From assembly GCA_963794185.1 (NCBI GenBank), contig CAWCDM010000144.1, forward strand, positions 1 to 64,000: a DNA stretch of 64,000 bases. The letters run 5' to 3'. Below are positions 17,688 to 26,690 of this stretch, in pieces. The notes under the pieces are model-generated. The model made no database searches, had not been told where the DNA came from, and saw only the letters and a list, made by a program, of their open reading frames with translations. A program made the position numbers and the translations under genes. Each line of letters starts with the position of its first letter. Positions within the stretch are counted from its first letter, which is position 1. This DNA is from JAMXLO01 sp963794185. GTDB lineage: Bacteria; Pseudomonadota; Alphaproteobacteria; Acetobacterales; Acetobacteraceae.

Positions 17688-18689
17688 TCAGGTCCGAGCC
17701 TGGTCCGCGATCCATTCGAGCGACGCACCGTGCGGGTCGGTCCAAGCCACGGGGGAGCCGTTCACCGACAGCAGAAACCGGCCGGCCCCTTCGCCCACAG
17801 CGCTGTGGTGTGCGGCATCGCCGAACATGCGCGCGACCTCGTTGGATATCCAAAACTGGCAAAGCCGCATCGCCCGCTCCGCGAACACCTGCCTGTCCGC
17901 CCGGTGGCCGACATAGCCCAGCACGGCGGTGTGAAACACAACGAGCGTGGCATGCTTTGGGGCCTCACGACAGAGATCCTCGAGCGCATTACCGAGCAGA
18001 TCGCCCTGCACCACCCGCGGCTTGACTGCGGCAGCGATCGTCATGGCAGCGCGAAGATTGGCGAGGCGCTTCGTGTGCTCGGGCCAGACCAGCGTCTCCA
18101 GCCATGCGGCCTGCGCTGGATCCGACGCGTCGAGCGGGTTGAGGTCCAGGCCTGCCCGCCAGACGACAGTCGGCATGGCCCGCGGCAATGGTGTCGTTTC
18201 GCTGGCCGCGCACGCGAACACGGGATAAGCCGCCTCGGTTGCGTCGGGGCAAATAAGCCGGCGTCCGTAGTCGTAGCCATACAGATCGGGCAACAGACAC
18301 AGACCCGCGGATGCGCCGACCTCGATCAGGGCCAGCGGCTGCGGCAACCGCGCCAGGACAGGCAGGAGCACGGAGCACCTCGCTGGCTCATTGGTCTGCG
18401 TCGCGTGCGTCAGCATGACCGCGCGGACGGCATCGGGATTATCCAGCAGCATTCGGCGGAAACCGACCCAGTCCGTCGGCGTGCCGAACAGATGCCGCAC
18501 CGCGGCGAGCAGGAGGTTCGGCTGTCGCTTCACTGCCGGAAGCCCCAGCAGGAAGGCGATCGTTTCCCGGTCCCCGGCGACGCCGCGTGCAAGCTGCTCG
18601 TAGAATGGCGAGCGGCCACGGGCCTCATCGTCAGCGAACCGGACATATTGCGCCGAAACGGCGGCGGCGTGCTGCTCGTCCGCGCTCAT
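17688..18689 (-). CDS. DUF2332 family protein
   Basis: 333 residues of an uncharacterised family. Conserved stretches include YVRFADDEARGRSPFYEQLARGVA near the N-terminus, LPQPLALIEVGASAGLCLLPDLYGYDY in the middle (resembling the glycine loop of a SAM- or nucleotide-binding fold) and LVVFHTAVLGYV late. The start at 18689 (MSADEQHAAAV) is where similarity begins. No signal peptide or membrane helix is seen. It stands alone between potF and a cupin gene. Function unknown; a methyltransferase-like fold is a guess. Confidence 0.75.
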   Translation of the reverse strand: MSADEQHAAAVSAQYVRFADDEARGRSPFYEQLARGVAGDRETIAFLLGLPAVKRQPNLLLAAVRHLFGTPTDWVGFRRMLLDNPDAVRAVMLTHATQTNEPARCSVLLPVLARLPQPLALIEVGASAGLCLLPDLYGYDYGRRLICPDATEAAYPVFACAASETTPLPRAMPTVVWRAGLDLNPLDASDPAQAAWLETLVWPEHTKRLANLRAAMTIAAAVKPRVVQGDLLGNALEDLCREAPKHATLVVFHTAVLGYVGHRADRQVFAERAMRLCQFWISNEVARMFGDAAHHSAVGEGAGRFLLSVNGSPVAWTDPHGASLEWIADQART

Positions 18690-18795
18690 GACGTTTGTTC
18701 CGTGCCTACTCGGCCGCGCGCCCCCGGACGGCGATGAGGCCGAAGGTGCGATGAGACGTGCCGTTTGTCTGCTCCCGCCCAGGGACGCTGCCCAC

Positions 18796-19191
18796 CTATT
18801 TTGCCGGAACCGGCTCGTATTTCTTCTCGACGAGCAGAAAGCCCAGCGTAGTGTCGCCGATGTTCGTGACCTCGTGCCACGGAATTGGTGGGCCCGCCGA
18901 GAATCCACCAGTCTTCGGTTCCCCCTCGCGCGTGCCGCGGTCATCCTGGACCTTGGTTTTCCCTCCGCTCAGTGTGTAGACGAAACCCCCCGGATGACTG
19001 TGGCGCACATGGACTGCACCCGGGGCGAGCGTGCAGTGCAAAACGCGGATTTGGGTGTCTTCGTAAAGCTTTTCGCACGGGTGCTGGCCTTGCCACTCGA
19101 CCGATAGAGCGTCAGGCACATCCTCGCTCATCGCAGCCGAAGTCGAGATGAGCAGTCCGATGGCAACATAGCAGGCGGAATACTGGATCAT
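18796..19191 (-). CDS. Exported cupin-domain protein
   Basis: 131 residues with a signal peptide (MIQYSACYVAIGLLISTSAAMS) and one small cupin barrel. The first cupin motif is seen as HVRHSHPGGFVYTLSGG and the second around IPWHEVTNIGDTTLGFLLVE, giving candidate metal-binding His residues in each. Probably a periplasmic metal-binding or sensor-like protein; substrate unknown. Confidence 0.7.
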   Translation of the reverse strand: MIQYSACYVAIGLLISTSAAMSEDVPDALSVEWQGQHPCEKLYEDTQIRVLHCTLAPGAVHVRHSHPGGFVYTLSGGKTKVQDDRGTREGEPKTGGFSAGPPIPWHEVTNIGDTTLGFLLVEKKYEPVPAK

Positions 19192-19546
19192 TGTTTACCC
19201 CCAGTTTTGGTGCCAGGGCTGACTTTCTGTCGTAGGGCCGGCCGTTTGCCACCCTCCGCATGCATGCGTCTCGAACGCCTCGATGGCAAGCGGCCTATCA
19301 ATCCCACGGTTGCCATATTGGCATAATCGTCCTTCAGGCAAACTGCACAGCTTGAGCCGGGTGCAACCGGGTCGCCATCCAGCGGTCGCGGCTCAGGTTG
19401 GCCGGCTGTTTCGGCCGTGACGGGCGCTCCGCGGGATCCATGATAAAGTTGATCGTGGTGTGAAGCCATGCATACTGCGGCGTCTATATCGGCTGCAATC
19501 TCCATCCGTCAGCGAGCAAGACGAGAGCTGACGGAGGAGAGCCCAA
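19192..19546. other. Gene-free stretch
   Basis: No convincing coding region, RNA gene or repeat is seen. The right end carries the GACGGAGGAG ribosome site of the small gene at 19547. Confidence 0.5.
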
Positions 19547-19711
19547 ATGACGATGTTGGTTTTCGTCGCTCTGACCGTCATAGCCGTCGCCTTGGCCTGG
19601 GGCACTGTGGCCGTAGCATTGCGGCAGCCCCCCCAAGAACAGGCAACGATGGAGAAAACCGGGGTGGAATCCGGCTGGCCGATCGCGCCCGATCACCTGC
19701 GGATGTGGTGA
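19547..19711 (+). CDS. Small single-pass membrane protein
   Basis: 54 residues (MTMLVFVALTVIAVALAWGT then a polar tail ending DHLRMW). Residues 4-26 form one hydrophobic helix; the tail is short and mixed charge. The ATG sits 7 nt after a strong GGAGGAG ribosome site, the main support for its being real. Family unknown. Confidence 0.6.
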   Translation: MTMLVFVALTVIAVALAWGTVAVALRQPPQEQATMEKTGVESGWPIAPDHLRMW

Positions 19712-19820
19712 TCGCCGTCGCGGGTGCTGCCACGTTTCTGAGCCTTACCGGAAAGTCGCTGATCTGCTGATTCGCTGCCTTCGCCTGTCGGCCACGGTGT
19801 GCGTGGCGAAACAAGCAAGC

Positions 19821-19857
19821 GTCATGGCCGGGACAATCCCGGGGACGGCCATGGCGG
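19821..19857. repeat. GTCATGGCCGGG-type dispersed palindrome
   Basis: GTCATGGCCGGGACAATCCC with GGGGACGGCCATGGC forms an imperfect palindrome. The same family is present as a long inverted pair at 34502-34579 and in decayed form near 38950-39010. Confidence 0.6.
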
Positions 19858-19901
19858 AAGGAACGAGTGGCGAAGGTTCATTGGCGCCATAACACCGGAT
19901 A

Positions 19902-20048
19902 TCAGCAGGATGGGCACGTGGATGCGCCGCCCCATTGCGTGGCCGGCCGACCGCCGTACAGGCCGTAGGGGGCGGGATAGCTGCCGCAGGCAGCGAGCGC
20001 CAGGACCGAAGCTGCCGCGATGATCAGAACGACGACATAGATCCGCAT
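19902..20048 (-). CDS. Small lipoprotein
   Basis: 48 residues. MRIYVVVLIIAAASVLALAAC is a lipoprotein signal with lipobox LAAC (Cys21), followed by a short Tyr/Gly/Pro-rich tail (GSYPAPYGLYGGRPATQWGG). Its ATG overlaps the TAA of the 2-hydroxyacid dehydrogenase by one base (TAATG), so it is probably translated by coupling with that operon. Outer-membrane or periplasmic anchoring is expected; function unknown. Confidence 0.6.
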   Translation of the reverse strand: MRIYVVVLIIAAASVLALAACGSYPAPYGLYGGRPATQWGGASTCPSC

Positions 20049-20981
20049 TATACAACCCTATGCAGCAACGCGTCGCCCGCAGCGAGCCGGCGGCAATTCT
20101 CGGCCGCCAGCGCGAAGCTGCGGTCGAACGTGCCGGTGGTCAGCCAGGCGATGTGCGGCGTCACCACCACATTGGGCAACGCGAACAGCGCATCGGCGGG
20201 ATCGGGCGGTTCATCGCGCGAACACATCCAGCCCCGCCGCGGCGAGACGCCCGCTGCGCAGTGCATCCACCAGCGCCGCCTGATCGACCAGCCCGCCGCG
20301 CGCCGTGTTGATCAGGATCGCCCCACGCTTCATGCGCGCCAAAGCCTTCGCGTCGATCAGCGCCGCAGTCGCCTCGGTCAATGGCAGGTGCAGACTGACG
20401 ACGTCGCATTCCGCCAGCAATGCATCGAGCGTGCGCCACTCGCCCAGAGCATCGGCCACGGGGTGGCGCGCGGTGTAGAGCAGCCGGCAGCCCAACGCGC
20501 TCAGCACCGGCGCGAGCAGACGCGGGATCGCGCCATAGCCGACAAGCCCCACCGTGCGGCCGCCAATTTCGAAAATGCCGTCCTGCAGCACCGGATCGGA
20601 CCAATTGCCTCGCCGCAGCGCCGCGTCGAAGCGCGGGAGCCGGCGTAGCGTTGCCAGCATCAACGCCAGCGTCAGTTCCGCCACGGCGCGCGAATTGGTG
20701 CCGGGCAGATTGCACACCGGAATGCCGCGCGCCTTCGCCGCATCCAGATCGATCGTGTTCACGCCGACGCCGATCTTCTGGATCAGCTTCAGTTTCGGCG
20801 CGGCTGCGATCATCGCCGCGGTGCACGGCTTCAGCACATGCCAGATCACGTCGGTCTCCGGCAGCAGGCGCGCGAGCAGCCCATCGTCATCTTCGGCGCA
20901 GGCGGTGATGCTCAGATCGGGCACCGCCGCCAGCCGCGCCGCGAGGTCGGGGCCGGCGGCGTAATGGAACAACACCTTCAT
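20048..20981 (-). pseudogene. D-2-hydroxyacid dehydrogenase (NAD-binding), one frameshift
   Basis: Family of phosphoglycerate/glyoxylate dehydrogenases. ATG at 20981 (MKVLFHYAAG). The cofactor loop reads VGLVGYGAIP, with Pro in place of the last Gly of GxGxxG. Catalytic Arg is in INTARGGLVD, Glu in the DEPPDP block and His in VVTPHIAW. The frame shifts near 20215 between AAGLDVFAR and DEPPDPADALF; one base restores the expected length of about 310 residues. It overlaps the enolase stop (ATGA) and is followed by the lipoprotein start (TAATG). Likely the oxidation/reduction step of the same pathway as the enolase. Confidence 0.78.
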
Positions 20982-22292
20982 CCCCGGGTCGCGCCCGGGG
21001 ACAGGCCCCGCGACCGCCCCAGCACGCCGCCGCCGGCAAAGCGCGCCCGCGCGCCGAGCGCTTCCTCGATGCGCAGTGCCTCGTTCCATTTCGCCATGCG
21101 CTCTCCCCGGGCAGAAGCTGCCGACCTTGAGCTGGCCCACGCCCCAGCCGACCGCCAGATGCACGATCGTCACGTCCTCGGTCTCGCCGGAACGGGCCGA
21201 GACGATGCCGGCAAAGCCCGCCGCCTGCGCCGCCTGCCATGCCTCGAACGTCTCGGTCAGCGTGCCGCGCTGGTTGGGCTTCAGCAGCACCGCGTTGGCC
21301 GAACCGCGCAGTGCCGCCTCGCGCACGCGCGACGCCTGGGTGACCAGGAAATCGTCGCCGACCACCTGCACGCGCCCGCCCACCTCATGGGTGAACGCCG
21401 CGAACCCGACATCGTCGTCCTCTGCCAGCGGGTCCTCGATCGAGACGATGGGAAAGCGTCTGATCCAGCCGGTCAGCAGCTTGACCATGCCGTCGCTGTC
21501 CAGCTCCTTGCCCTCCAGCGCGAGCTTGTATTTGCCCCCGCGGCCGAACTCCGACGCGGCGACATCGAGCGCGATGGCGACCTGGCTGCCGGGCGTGAAG
21601 CCGGCGCGCTCGATCGCACGCACCAGCGTCTCCAGCGCCTGTTCGTTGGTGGCGAACGCCGGCCACCAGCCGCCTTCATCGGCCACTCCCTGCAGCGTGC
21701 CCGCCGCCTTCATCAGTTCCCCCGCGGCCCGATACACTTCCGCCGTCCAGTCCAGCGCCTCGGCGAACGACGTCGCGGCGGGACAGACGACGAGGAAATC
21801 CTGGATATCGACGCGCCGTCCGGCATGCGCGCCGCCGCCGAAGATCTGGATCTGTGGCAGCGGCAGCAGGTTGCAGTCGGGGCCGCCGAGGTAGCGGTAC
21901 AGCGGTTCGCCGGCGGCGGCGGCGGCGGCATGTGCGGCGGCCATCGAGACTGCGACCACCGCGTTGGCGCCGAGGCGCGATTTGCTGGGCGTGCCGTCGA
22001 GCTCGATCAGCCGGCGGTCCAGCGCCGCCTGGTCGGCGCCGTCGAGCCCGGTGACGGCGCGGGCGATCTCGTTGTTCACGTGGCCGATCGCGCGCGTGAC
22101 GTCGTAGCCGCCGAACGCATCGCCGCCGTCGCGCAGATCGAGCGCCTCGCCGGTGCCGGTGGACGCGCCGGCGGGCGCGATGGCGCGGCCGACGCCGCCG
22201 CCCTCCAGCAGGACCTCGGCCTCCACCGTCGGGCGGCCACGGCTGTCCCATACGCGGCGTCCATGCACGAAAGCAATCCTGGTGTCTGTCAT
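20978..22292 (-). pseudogene. Enolase-like phosphopyruvate hydratase paralogue, one frameshift
   Basis: Enolase superfamily, about 438 residues once repaired. Conserved: RVWDSRGRPTVEAEV, the mobile loop GASTGTGEALDLRDG, GGGAHAGRRVDIQDF, metal ligands ALDVAASEF, SIEDPLAEDD and VGDDFLVT, and catalytic lysine LLKPNQRGTLTET. A single extra T near 21113 breaks the frame just before the end (VGSF, then ERMAKWNEALRIEEAL in the other frame). The last codons overlap a CCCCGGG palindrome. Divergent details (RRVDIQDF, RHG-poor C-terminus) and the operon context suggest a specialised rather than glycolytic enolase. Start and stop overlap both neighbours by ATGA. Confidence 0.8.
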
Positions 22293-23303
22293 GCGGCCAG
22301 TTCCTTCGTCCAGGCCAGGCGCACATCGGCGAGCCGGTCGACCGGGTGGGTCAGCAACGCGCGCGCGGTGCGTCGCACCCGGTTCCTGTCTGCCTCGGCG
22401 GTGATGTACTCGACCGGCGACTTGCCATCCACCCTGGCGAGGAACAGCCCCGGCAGCAGGCGGGCGGCGCGGGCTTCCAGTGCGTGCGGCGGCTCCCAGG
22501 CGACGTGGGCGCGGTAGGTGTCGGCAAGCGCGTCGAAGCAGGCGAGGAAGCCGGCGGCGGCGGATGGCGTCCAGAGGCATTTCAGCAGCAGGTGGTTGAG
22601 GCAGAACGCGAGATCGAAGGCGGGGTCGCCCCACCAGGCGCATTCGGCGTCGAGGAACACCGGGCCGTGGGGGCCGCGCAGGATGTTCTTCGGGCTGACA
22701 TCGCCGTGCACCAGCGCGCGCTTGTTGGCCTGTGTGGTGGCGACGAGTTCGTCGATCCGCGGCGCGAGGTCGGGATGCGCGCGCGCCGGTCGCCACCAGG
22801 TAGGGTTCCAGGCGGATGTCGTAGAAGATGCGGTCGGTCGGGAAGTCGGCCGCGACGGTGGGGTCGGCGGCGGTGGCGGCGTGGATTTGCCCGAGGCTTG
22901 CGGCCACGTGGGCGGCGAATGCCGGATCGGCGTCGCCGTCGCGCAACTGGGTCTTCCACAACGGATGGTCGTCGGGCGGCAGGAACTGCATGGCGAGCGT
23001 CCCGCTGGCTTCGTCGAGGCCGAGCAGCGCCGGCGCCGCTCCCGGAACCGCGGCATTGGCGCGCTGCATCCAGCGTGCCTCGTAGCGATTGCGTTCGACC
23101 GGCGCGTGCCAATCCGCCGCCACACGCAGCTTCGCCAGCGCCCGTTTCACGCAGATCGGCCCCGTGGGCAGGTCGATGCGCCAGATGTCCGACGACACGC
23201 CCCCGGTCAGGCTTTCGCCGCCCGGGTCGGCGCCGGCTGCCAGCAGACCCATACGGCGCAGGGCGTCAAGTATTTCGGAGGGCGGCGTTTCGATCTGTGG
23301 CAT
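22289..23303 (-). pseudogene. APH-family phosphotransferase, one frameshift
   Basis: Small-molecule kinase of the aminoglycoside/choline-kinase fold, about 338 residues. ATG at 23303 (MPQIETPPSEILDAL). The N-lobe has LTGGVSSDIWRID and the ATP-lysine ICVKRAL. The C-lobe has the catalytic loop LVHGDVSPKNIL and the metal-binding FLDAECAWWGDPAFDLAF. The frame shifts near 22795 between the lobes. First gene of an operon with the enolase and dehydrogenase (stop overlaps the enolase ATG). The natural substrate is unknown; resistance is unlikely given the metabolic partners. Confidence 0.78.
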
Positions 23304-23329
23304 GTGGAGCCCGTCGAAGGGAGCGCGCG

Positions 23330-23461
23330 ATGACCGCACCCAGCCGCATCGTATCAATCGAGGCACGGCCTGCGCCACTGACCATCGATCTTGCCCGCAG
23401 CGCCGTGCTGGTCATCGGCATGCAGAACGATTTCACTGCTGCGGTTACGACTGAAGGTTGA
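23330..23461 (+). pseudogene. Truncated isochorismatase-like cysteine hydrolase
   Basis: Only 43 residues (MTAPSRIVSIEARPAPLTID...). ARSAVLVIGMQNDF is the beginning of an isochorismatase domain, with Gly where the catalytic Asp of V-[LV]-I-D-x-Q normally lies. A TGA follows soon and no later part of the domain (Lys, Cys) is found in any frame before the antiporter gene. Probably the stump left by a deletion; it starts divergently, 26 nt from the kinase start. Confidence 0.6.
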
Positions 23462-23507
23462 CGATAACCGTCGCTGGCGGGTGGTATCCCAGCTTGCCGA
23501 CTTTCAT

Positions 23508-24737
23508 CTATTGGCTTGCACGGCCATTCGCCAAACGGGGCGCGAAGCGCTCCGTCAGCACCGGACCCAGTATCGCCGTCACGAGCACCAGCACGAGAAC
23601 CACATTGAGCATGCGATCGTCGAGCAGACGCTGACCGGCCGCGCCCAGCGTATCGTGCGCGACCAAAGTCGCGGCGAGTGTGGCGGCGACCTGGGGGAGT
23701 GTCAGCGACCAGACCGTCAGTTGCTCATCCCGGCTGTAATCGAAGTTCCGACCCACGACCCAGGCCGCGATCCACTTGCCGACGAGCAGGGCGGCGATGA
23801 TGCCGGCGACGAGCGGGAAATTGTCGATAATGCCCTGAACGAATGTGGCCGGGTTGATCAGGAAGCCGGTGACGATAAAGAAGATCGGAATGAACAGCGA
23901 TTTGGCGAGGAAATCCAGTTTGGCGCTCGCCGGCTTGTCACGCGCCGACGCGTTGACCGCCAGGCCCGCCAGGAACGCGCCCACGATGCCCGGCAACTGA
24001 ATTGCGACGGCCAACACGGCCGCGATGGCCATGATGCAGAGCATGAGCACGAAGTAGGCGTCCTCCTCGTCCTCGAGACGCTTCAGCACGTAGGCAGCGA
24101 GGCGGCTGAGGCCGAACAGCACAAGGACGATGTAGCCGGCGATCTCGGCCAGCAGCAGTGCCAGCGCGGACGCGGAAAAGCCGGTCGTGTAGATCGAGAC
24201 GCAGATTGCGAACACCACGAGCGACAATGTGTCGGACATCACCGTGGCGCCGACCGTCACCGTTACCGGTTCCAGGCCTTTGACGCCAAGCCTATCGAGT
24301 GCGGTAAGGCCGAGCAGAGTGTGCGATGCGAGCAGCGATCCGATGACGATCGCAGGGATTGCCGCGTAGCCGAACCCGAGGCCGACCGCGGTGCCGAGTA
24401 CCAGGGGAAACACGGTGGTGGCGACGCCGAAGGCGATCGAGCGGTTGCGGGCGCGGCGGAACAGCGCGAGGTCGATCTCCAGCCCGGCGAAGAACATCAG
24501 CAGCAATTTGCCAAGCTCCGCGAGGAAATCCGCGATCGGGCGCACCGTGCCGAAGAAGCCGAGAACGTACGGGCCAATAATGACGCCGCCGATCAGCAGG
24601 CCCACGGCTGCCGGAACGTGCAGTCGGCGACACAGACGGGGAATGGCGACGATCATCACCATCCCAAGCGCGAATTTCGCGAGCACCGGCAGGGTCAGCA
24701 GGTGGTCGCGGATGAAGTCAAGGATCCGCGGGTTCAT
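23508..24737 (-). CDS. Cation:proton antiporter (CPA2/KefB-like membrane domain)
   Basis: 409 residues with about 12 hydrophobic helices of the Na+/H+ exchanger fold. Family features are RLHVPAAVGLLIGGVIIGPYVLG, LLMFFAGLEIDLALFRRARN and IVGAFLAGLAVN. It ends after the transmembrane domain with no RCK/TrkA-N domain, so it is shorter than KefB/KefC. Probably a K+ or Na+/H+ antiporter of the inner membrane. No close operon partner. Confidence 0.85.
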   Translation of the reverse strand: MNPRILDFIRDHLLTLPVLAKFALGMVMIVAIPRLCRRLHVPAAVGLLIGGVIIGPYVLGFFGTVRPIADFLAELGKLLLMFFAGLEIDLALFRRARNRSIAFGVATTVFPLVLGTAVGLGFGYAAIPAIVIGSLLASHTLLGLTALDRLGVKGLEPVTVTVGATVMSDTLSLVVFAICVSIYTTGFSASALALLLAEIAGYIVLVLFGLSRLAAYVLKRLEDEEDAYFVLMLCIMAIAAVLAVAIQLPGIVGAFLAGLAVNASARDKPASAKLDFLAKSLFIPIFFIVTGFLINPATFVQGIIDNFPLVAGIIAALLVGKWIAAWVVGRNFDYSRDEQLTVWSLTLPQVAATLAATLVAHDTLGAAGQRLLDDRMLNVVLVLVLVTAILGPVLTERFAPRLANGRASQ

Positions 24738-24800
24738 TGTTGCGATCCCACCGATGCGTACGATCGGCCTGGCGGCGGTGCGAGCTGATCAAATCGAGTA

Positions 24801-25798
24801 CTACGCCGGCTTTGCGACCACCTCATAAATGACGCTGCTGCCACTGTAGAATGGCCGATAGAACGCCCCACCGAAGGTGAAGTAGGTCGTGCCATCGATG
24901 TTCTGGTCGACCGCGCCGTCCGGCAGCGCGGTCACTGTCGATCCAATCGGCGGCGGGATCACCTTGTAACCGGCCGAGACCGGCGCATAGAACGCGCCGC
25001 AACGCCACTGACATAGACGGTCGAGCACGACGGCGGCGGCGCGGCAACGACCGCCCCTTGAGGCGGCGGCACCACGGCGTATTGCCCACCTTGCGGCGCG
25101 TAATAGACGCCGTTCGCATAGTAATATGGGTTGCCGGCGACCGAGATCGCCGCCGCAGCCGCCGGCAGCACGGCGAGCGTCGCGCCGATCGCGAGACCGG
25201 CGCCGAACCCGGCACCCGAGTAATAGCCGCCCCAGTCGCTGTTGTAGTTGTTCCAGGTGTTGGTCCGATTGACCTGCAGGTTGCGCGCGTCGTTGTAGCG
25301 GTTCTGCTGCAACGTGTTGGCTTCGTTGGAGCGGTTCTGTTGCAGATCGTTGGCCTCGGTCGAGCGGTTCTGCTGAAGCTGCTGCGCGTTCTGCCGGTCG
25401 TCGGGATGCGCCTGCTGGAACTGGCTTGCGTTATGCTGATATTCGGGATGGCTCTGTTGGAACGCACCGGCATGCTCGGAGAAGCTGCTCGCGTTATGGA
25501 CACTGCCGAAGCCGCCGCGGCCAAAGCCGGCATCGGTGCTGCGGTCGGCAAACCCCCCATCGCCAAAACGCGACCCTCCGCCGCCGAACCTACCGCCATG
25601 GAAGCCCCCAAAGCCGCCACCGTGGAATCCCCCAAACCCGCCGCCATGGAACCCGCCGAAGCCACCGCCGTGAAATCCGCCAAATCCGCCGCGGAATGCC
25701 GCGGCATGTTCGGCACCAAGCACGAGACACGCGGCCAAAGCGGCACTTACCGGGAACACTCCGGTTTGCTTCTTCCTGTACGACATCCGTTTGAACAT
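24801..25798 (-). pseudogene. Exported Gly/Phe/His-repeat protein with Gln/Asn-rich middle (DUF6515-like end), one frameshift
   Basis: Signal peptide from the ATG at 25798 (MFKRMSYRKKQTGVFP..., good GGGAGG ribosome site). Then a repeat array of GGFHGGGF units (about 25585-25690), a Gln/Asn/Arg-rich segment with repeated LQQNRS-type units, a hydrophobic Ala/Gly stretch (GAGLAIGATLAVLPAAAAAI), and paired modules reading YYYANGVYYAPQ and YFTFGGAFYRPFY. The frame breaks near 25005 inside the second module. Last of a three-gene cluster. The tandem GGFHGGG units and low complexity suggest a surface or matrix-like protein. Confidence 0.65.
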
Positions 25799-25815
25799 CG
25801 GCATCCTCCCGACTG

Positions 25816-26616
25816 CTACCTGGCGGCAGAGACTGTCTCGAACGGAACCCTTTGCGTGCCCGCGGGCAGGTCCGGCGTGAACACGGGCGCGGCAATCCGC
25901 GGCGCGAAGTCCCAGGCGGTGAACACCGCGCTGAATTGCGGCTGCGATGGTTGCGTCTTGTACGTGATCGCCAGCTTGCACGGGGTCAGTTGCGGCCCGG
26001 TGTCGATCCAGATCTGCCAGTCGATGTCCTTCTCTACGAAGGCAAGCGTGTGGCAGGTCCTGCCGTTCACATCGTTCAAGCCGAGATAGAACCCATATTG
26101 CACATTGCCGCGCACGCTGCGGTACGGGTCGTGATAGAGAAAGTCGACCAGCGGTGGCGAGAAGTTCATCTGTGTCAGCAGCTTGTCCAGCATGCCGTCG
26201 ATCTCTGACGGGGCCGCTTCGCTCGCGAAGAACGGCGTCGATGGATCATACAAGGTGATCGCCGTGCCGTCGTACCAGAACTGCCGGTCGCCGAGATCGC
26301 CGCTCCATTCGACATAGAGCCCGCCGGGACGTTGCAGGGCCACGTCTTCCGATGCCGAGTATTGCAGCTTCTGGCCGGACGGCAGCACATGGTCGAAGGC
26401 GATGTCGGCATGGAAGGTGAACTGTTGCGCCGAGCCGACATAGTCACCCAACTGCTTGAGTAGCCGGTCGGCCTGCTCGGCCACCGCGGGCGCGGCAGAG
26501 TTTGCCGCGGGCGGCGAGGCGGCGGGGGCTGCTTGACCGGTCTGCCCTTCCGCAACCTGCACCCCGTTTGGCGCCGACATCACAAGCGCCACGGCAATCA
26601 CGCAAATGCTTCGCAT
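25816..26616 (-). CDS. DUF2092 family exported protein
   Basis: 266 residues with a signal peptide (MRSICVIAVALVMSAPNG). After an Ala/Pro-rich linker comes the DUF2092 domain: LGDYVGSAQQFTFHADIAFD, YVEWSGDLGDRQFWYDG, ITLYDPSTPFFAS and IDWQIWIDTG. The fold resembles LolA/LolB-type lipoprotein carriers. It stands between a small unknown gene and the Gly-rich repeat protein, all leftward and closely spaced, suggesting a jointly exported envelope set. Confidence 0.78.
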   Translation of the reverse strand: MRSICVIAVALVMSAPNGVQVAEGQTGQAAPAASPPAANSAAPAVAEQADRLLKQLGDYVGSAQQFTFHADIAFDHVLPSGQKLQYSASEDVALQRPGGLYVEWSGDLGDRQFWYDGTAITLYDPSTPFFASEAAPSEIDGMLDKLLTQMNFSPPLVDFLYHDPYRSVRGNVQYGFYLGLNDVNGRTCHTLAFVEKDIDWQIWIDTGPQLTPCKLAITYKTQPSQPQFSAVFTAWDFAPRIAAPVFTPDLPAGTQRVPFETVSAAR

Positions 26617-26690
26617 CGATGCATCCTTCGTCAACTGGTTTGCGGCGCGCCGGGCGTCTGGCCGTGGCGATGCCAACTGGGCGCTGTCGC

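Noticed and set aside
22289..23303. Aminoglycoside resistance gene
   Set aside because: Only the fold is shared; the operon partners are metabolic enzymes and no resistance-specific features are visible.
20211..23378. A 1055-residue open frame that seems to fuse kinase, enolase and dehydrogenase
   Set aside because: It arises because two frame changes happen to link three neighbouring genes. Each gene has its own start with ATGA overlap and complete domain ends in the other frames.
23330..23461. TGA at the end of the hydrolase stump as a selenocysteine codon
   Set aside because: Sequence after the TGA has no similarity to the rest of the isochorismatase domain in any frame, so read-through would not help.
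25580..25700. Regular direct repeats, considered as a CRISPR array or minisatellite
   Set aside because: They are short in-frame GGFHGGG codon repeats of a protein, with no spacers of constant length and no cas genes.
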